Source: Pseudomonadota bacterium
GTDB taxonomy: Bacteria; Pseudomonadota; Gammaproteobacteria; Steroidobacterales; Steroidobacteraceae
NCBI GenBank assembly: GCA_023433515.1
Contig: JAEZCN010000036.1
Span: forward strand, 1-6,685
Direction of reading: 5' to 3'
DNA: 6,685 nt
Below, piece after piece: positions 5,829 to 6,685 of this stretch (the stretch's first letter is position 1; every line of letters starts with the position of its first letter). The position numbers and the translations under genes were made by a program. The notes under the pieces are model-generated. The model did no database searches, had not been told where the DNA came from, and saw only the letters and a program-made list of their open reading frames with translations.

Positions 5829-6685
5829 TCAGGCATTCCGACTCTGGAAGTCCTGCATGAACTTGATCAGCGCGTCGATGCCTTCGGGGGGCATCGCGTT
5901 GTAGATGGACGCGCGCATGCCGCCCACCGAGCGATGGCCCTCGAGGTTCACGAGGCCGGACTTGGCCGCCTCGGCGCAGAAAGTCTTGTCGAGGTCGGGC
6001 TTGGCCAGCGTGAACGGCACGTTCATCCACGAGCGCGCGTTCGGCGCGACCGGGCTCCTGTAGAAGCCGCTGTTCTCGATGAAGTCATAGAGCTTGGCCG
6101 CCTTGGCGCGGTTACGCTCTTCCATCGCCTTGAGGCCGCCCTGCTTCTTGAGCCACTTGAACACGAGGCCCGCGAAGTACCAGCCGAAGGTCGGCGGCGT
6201 ATTGAGCATCGAGCCGTCGTCGGCCATGGCCTTGAAGTCCCACACCATCGGCGTGCCGGGGCGCGCCTTGCCGATGAGATCGTCGCGCACGATCACGACG
6301 ACGATGCCCGCGGGGCCGATGTTCTTCTGCGCACCGGCGTAGATCAGGCCGAACTTCGAGACGTCGAGCGGCCGGGACAGGATCGTGGAGCTGAAGTCCG
6401 CGACCAGCGGGACGCTGCCCGTTTGCGGGACGTAATCGAACTCGACGCCGCCAATGGTCTCGTTCGGCGTGTAGTGGAAATACGCGGCGTTCGGCGAGAG
6501 CTTGAGCGCGCCCTGCGCGGGCACGGTGGAGTAGTTGGACGCGGCTTCGTCGGCAACCACGTTGACCGTCTTGCAGAAGCGCTTGGCCTCGCCGATGGCC
6601 TTCTTCGACCAGGCGCCGGTGTTCACGTAGTCGACCGTCGAGTCGGCCGTGGCGAGGTTCATCGGGATCGCCGAGAACATGCCGG
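5829..6685 (-). CDS. serC: Phosphoserine aminotransferase, 5'-truncated by the window edge
   Basis: PLP-dependent cytosolic enzyme that transfers an amino group from glutamate to 3-phosphohydroxypyruvate, giving O-phosphoserine (serine pathway); the family usually also acts in PLP synthesis on the erythronate-derived ketoacid. The window holds about 284 C-terminal residues. Comparison with the roughly 362-residue E. coli protein, recalled from memory, suggests about 75-80 N-terminal residues lie beyond the right edge. The ATG at 6680 is an internal Met in the conserved Gly-Met-Phe-Ser-Ala-Ile-Pro-Met-Asn stretch, not the start. Visible landmarks are TGAWS (a Trp that stacks on PLP in the family), HYTPNETIGG, ADFSSTILSRP, the PLP lysine in GAQKNIGPAG (Lys codon 6326-6324), NTPPTF, FKWLKKQGG, and a C-terminal GHRSVGGMRASIYNAMP. 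The TGA stop is at 5831-5829, directly beside a REP-like palindrome. Identification is firm; whether this copy serves both serine and PLP synthesis is inferred from the family. Confidence 0.97.
   Translation of the reverse strand, partial: GMFSAIPMNLATADSTVDYVNTGAWSKKAIGEAKRFCKTVNVVADEAASNYSTVPAQGALKLSPNAAYFHYTPNETIGGVEFDYVPQTGSVPLVADFSSTILSRPLDVSKFGLIYAGAQKNIGPAGIVVVIVRDDLIGKARPGTPMVWDFKAMADDGSMLNTPPTFGWYFAGLVFKWLKKQGGLKAMEERNRAKAAKLYDFIENSGFYRSPVAPNARSWMNVPFTLAKPDLDKTFCAEAAKSGLVNLEGHRSVGGMRASIYNAMPPEGIDALIKFMQDFQSRNA

Noticed and set aside
4342..5904. 520-codon open frame on the plus strand opposite serA and neighbours
   Set aside because: It spans the antisense of pheA, serA, the intergenic repeat and the end of serC. 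It has no family resemblance and is rich in Arg/His/Asp/Val as mirror frames usually are, so it is an artefact of GC bias.
5761..6030. Minus-strand 89-codon frame overlapping the serC 3' end and the repeat
   Set aside because: Its first part is an out-of-frame reading of conserved serC codons, and its tail (WGHSPFPSKRGQSCF) is just the palindromic repeat translated, a common source of false small proteins.

Overview
This window is a stretch of housekeeping and amino-acid biosynthesis genes from a GC-rich proteobacterium. All six recognisable genes lie on the minus strand, so transcription runs from high to low coordinates in the order serC (5' end cut off), a serA-type phosphoglycerate dehydrogenase, pheA, hisC, cmk, rpsA (3' end cut off). 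The ribosomal protein S1 closely follows the enteric sequence in register and motifs and starts like other gammaproteobacterial S1 proteins (MTESFAELFE). PheA and HisC resemble the Pseudomonas/Xanthomonas types. A non-enteric gammaproteobacterium is the best guess; a betaproteobacterium is less likely. No RNA gene, CRISPR array, insertion sequence or phage gene is visible.

Layout: 6685-5829 serC (phosphoserine aminotransferase, C-terminal about 284 residues); 5828-5710 the main non-coding gap (119 bp), holding a REP-like palindromic element against the serC stop, a 12-bp perfect palindrome, a spaced direct repeat and a strong Shine-Dalgarno; 5709-4540 serA; a 7-bp gap; 4532-3384 pheA (fused chorismate mutase/prephenate dehydratase/ACT); a GTGA overlap; 3387-2254 hisC (GTG start); a 6-bp gap; 2247-1543 cmk; an 85-bp leader; 1457-1 rpsA (first 485 codons).

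How the genes fit together: SerA and SerC carry out the first two committed steps of serine synthesis. PheA makes phenylpyruvate from chorismate. The HisC-type aminotransferase probably serves histidine synthesis and/or aromatic transamination. Cmk supplies CDP, and S1 is needed for translation initiation. This is a variant of the conserved gyrA-serC-pheA-hisC-tyrA-aroA-cmk-rpsA-ihfB 'supraoperon' known from Pseudomonas and relatives. Two differences stand out: a serA gene sits between serC and pheA, and the tyrA/aroA segment expected between hisC and cmk is absent without a trace.

I see no clearly new biological system. The observations most worth a second look are the gene-order changes, the unusual active-site residues of SerA (no Glu at the expected catalytic position), and the nested palindromes between serC and serA.
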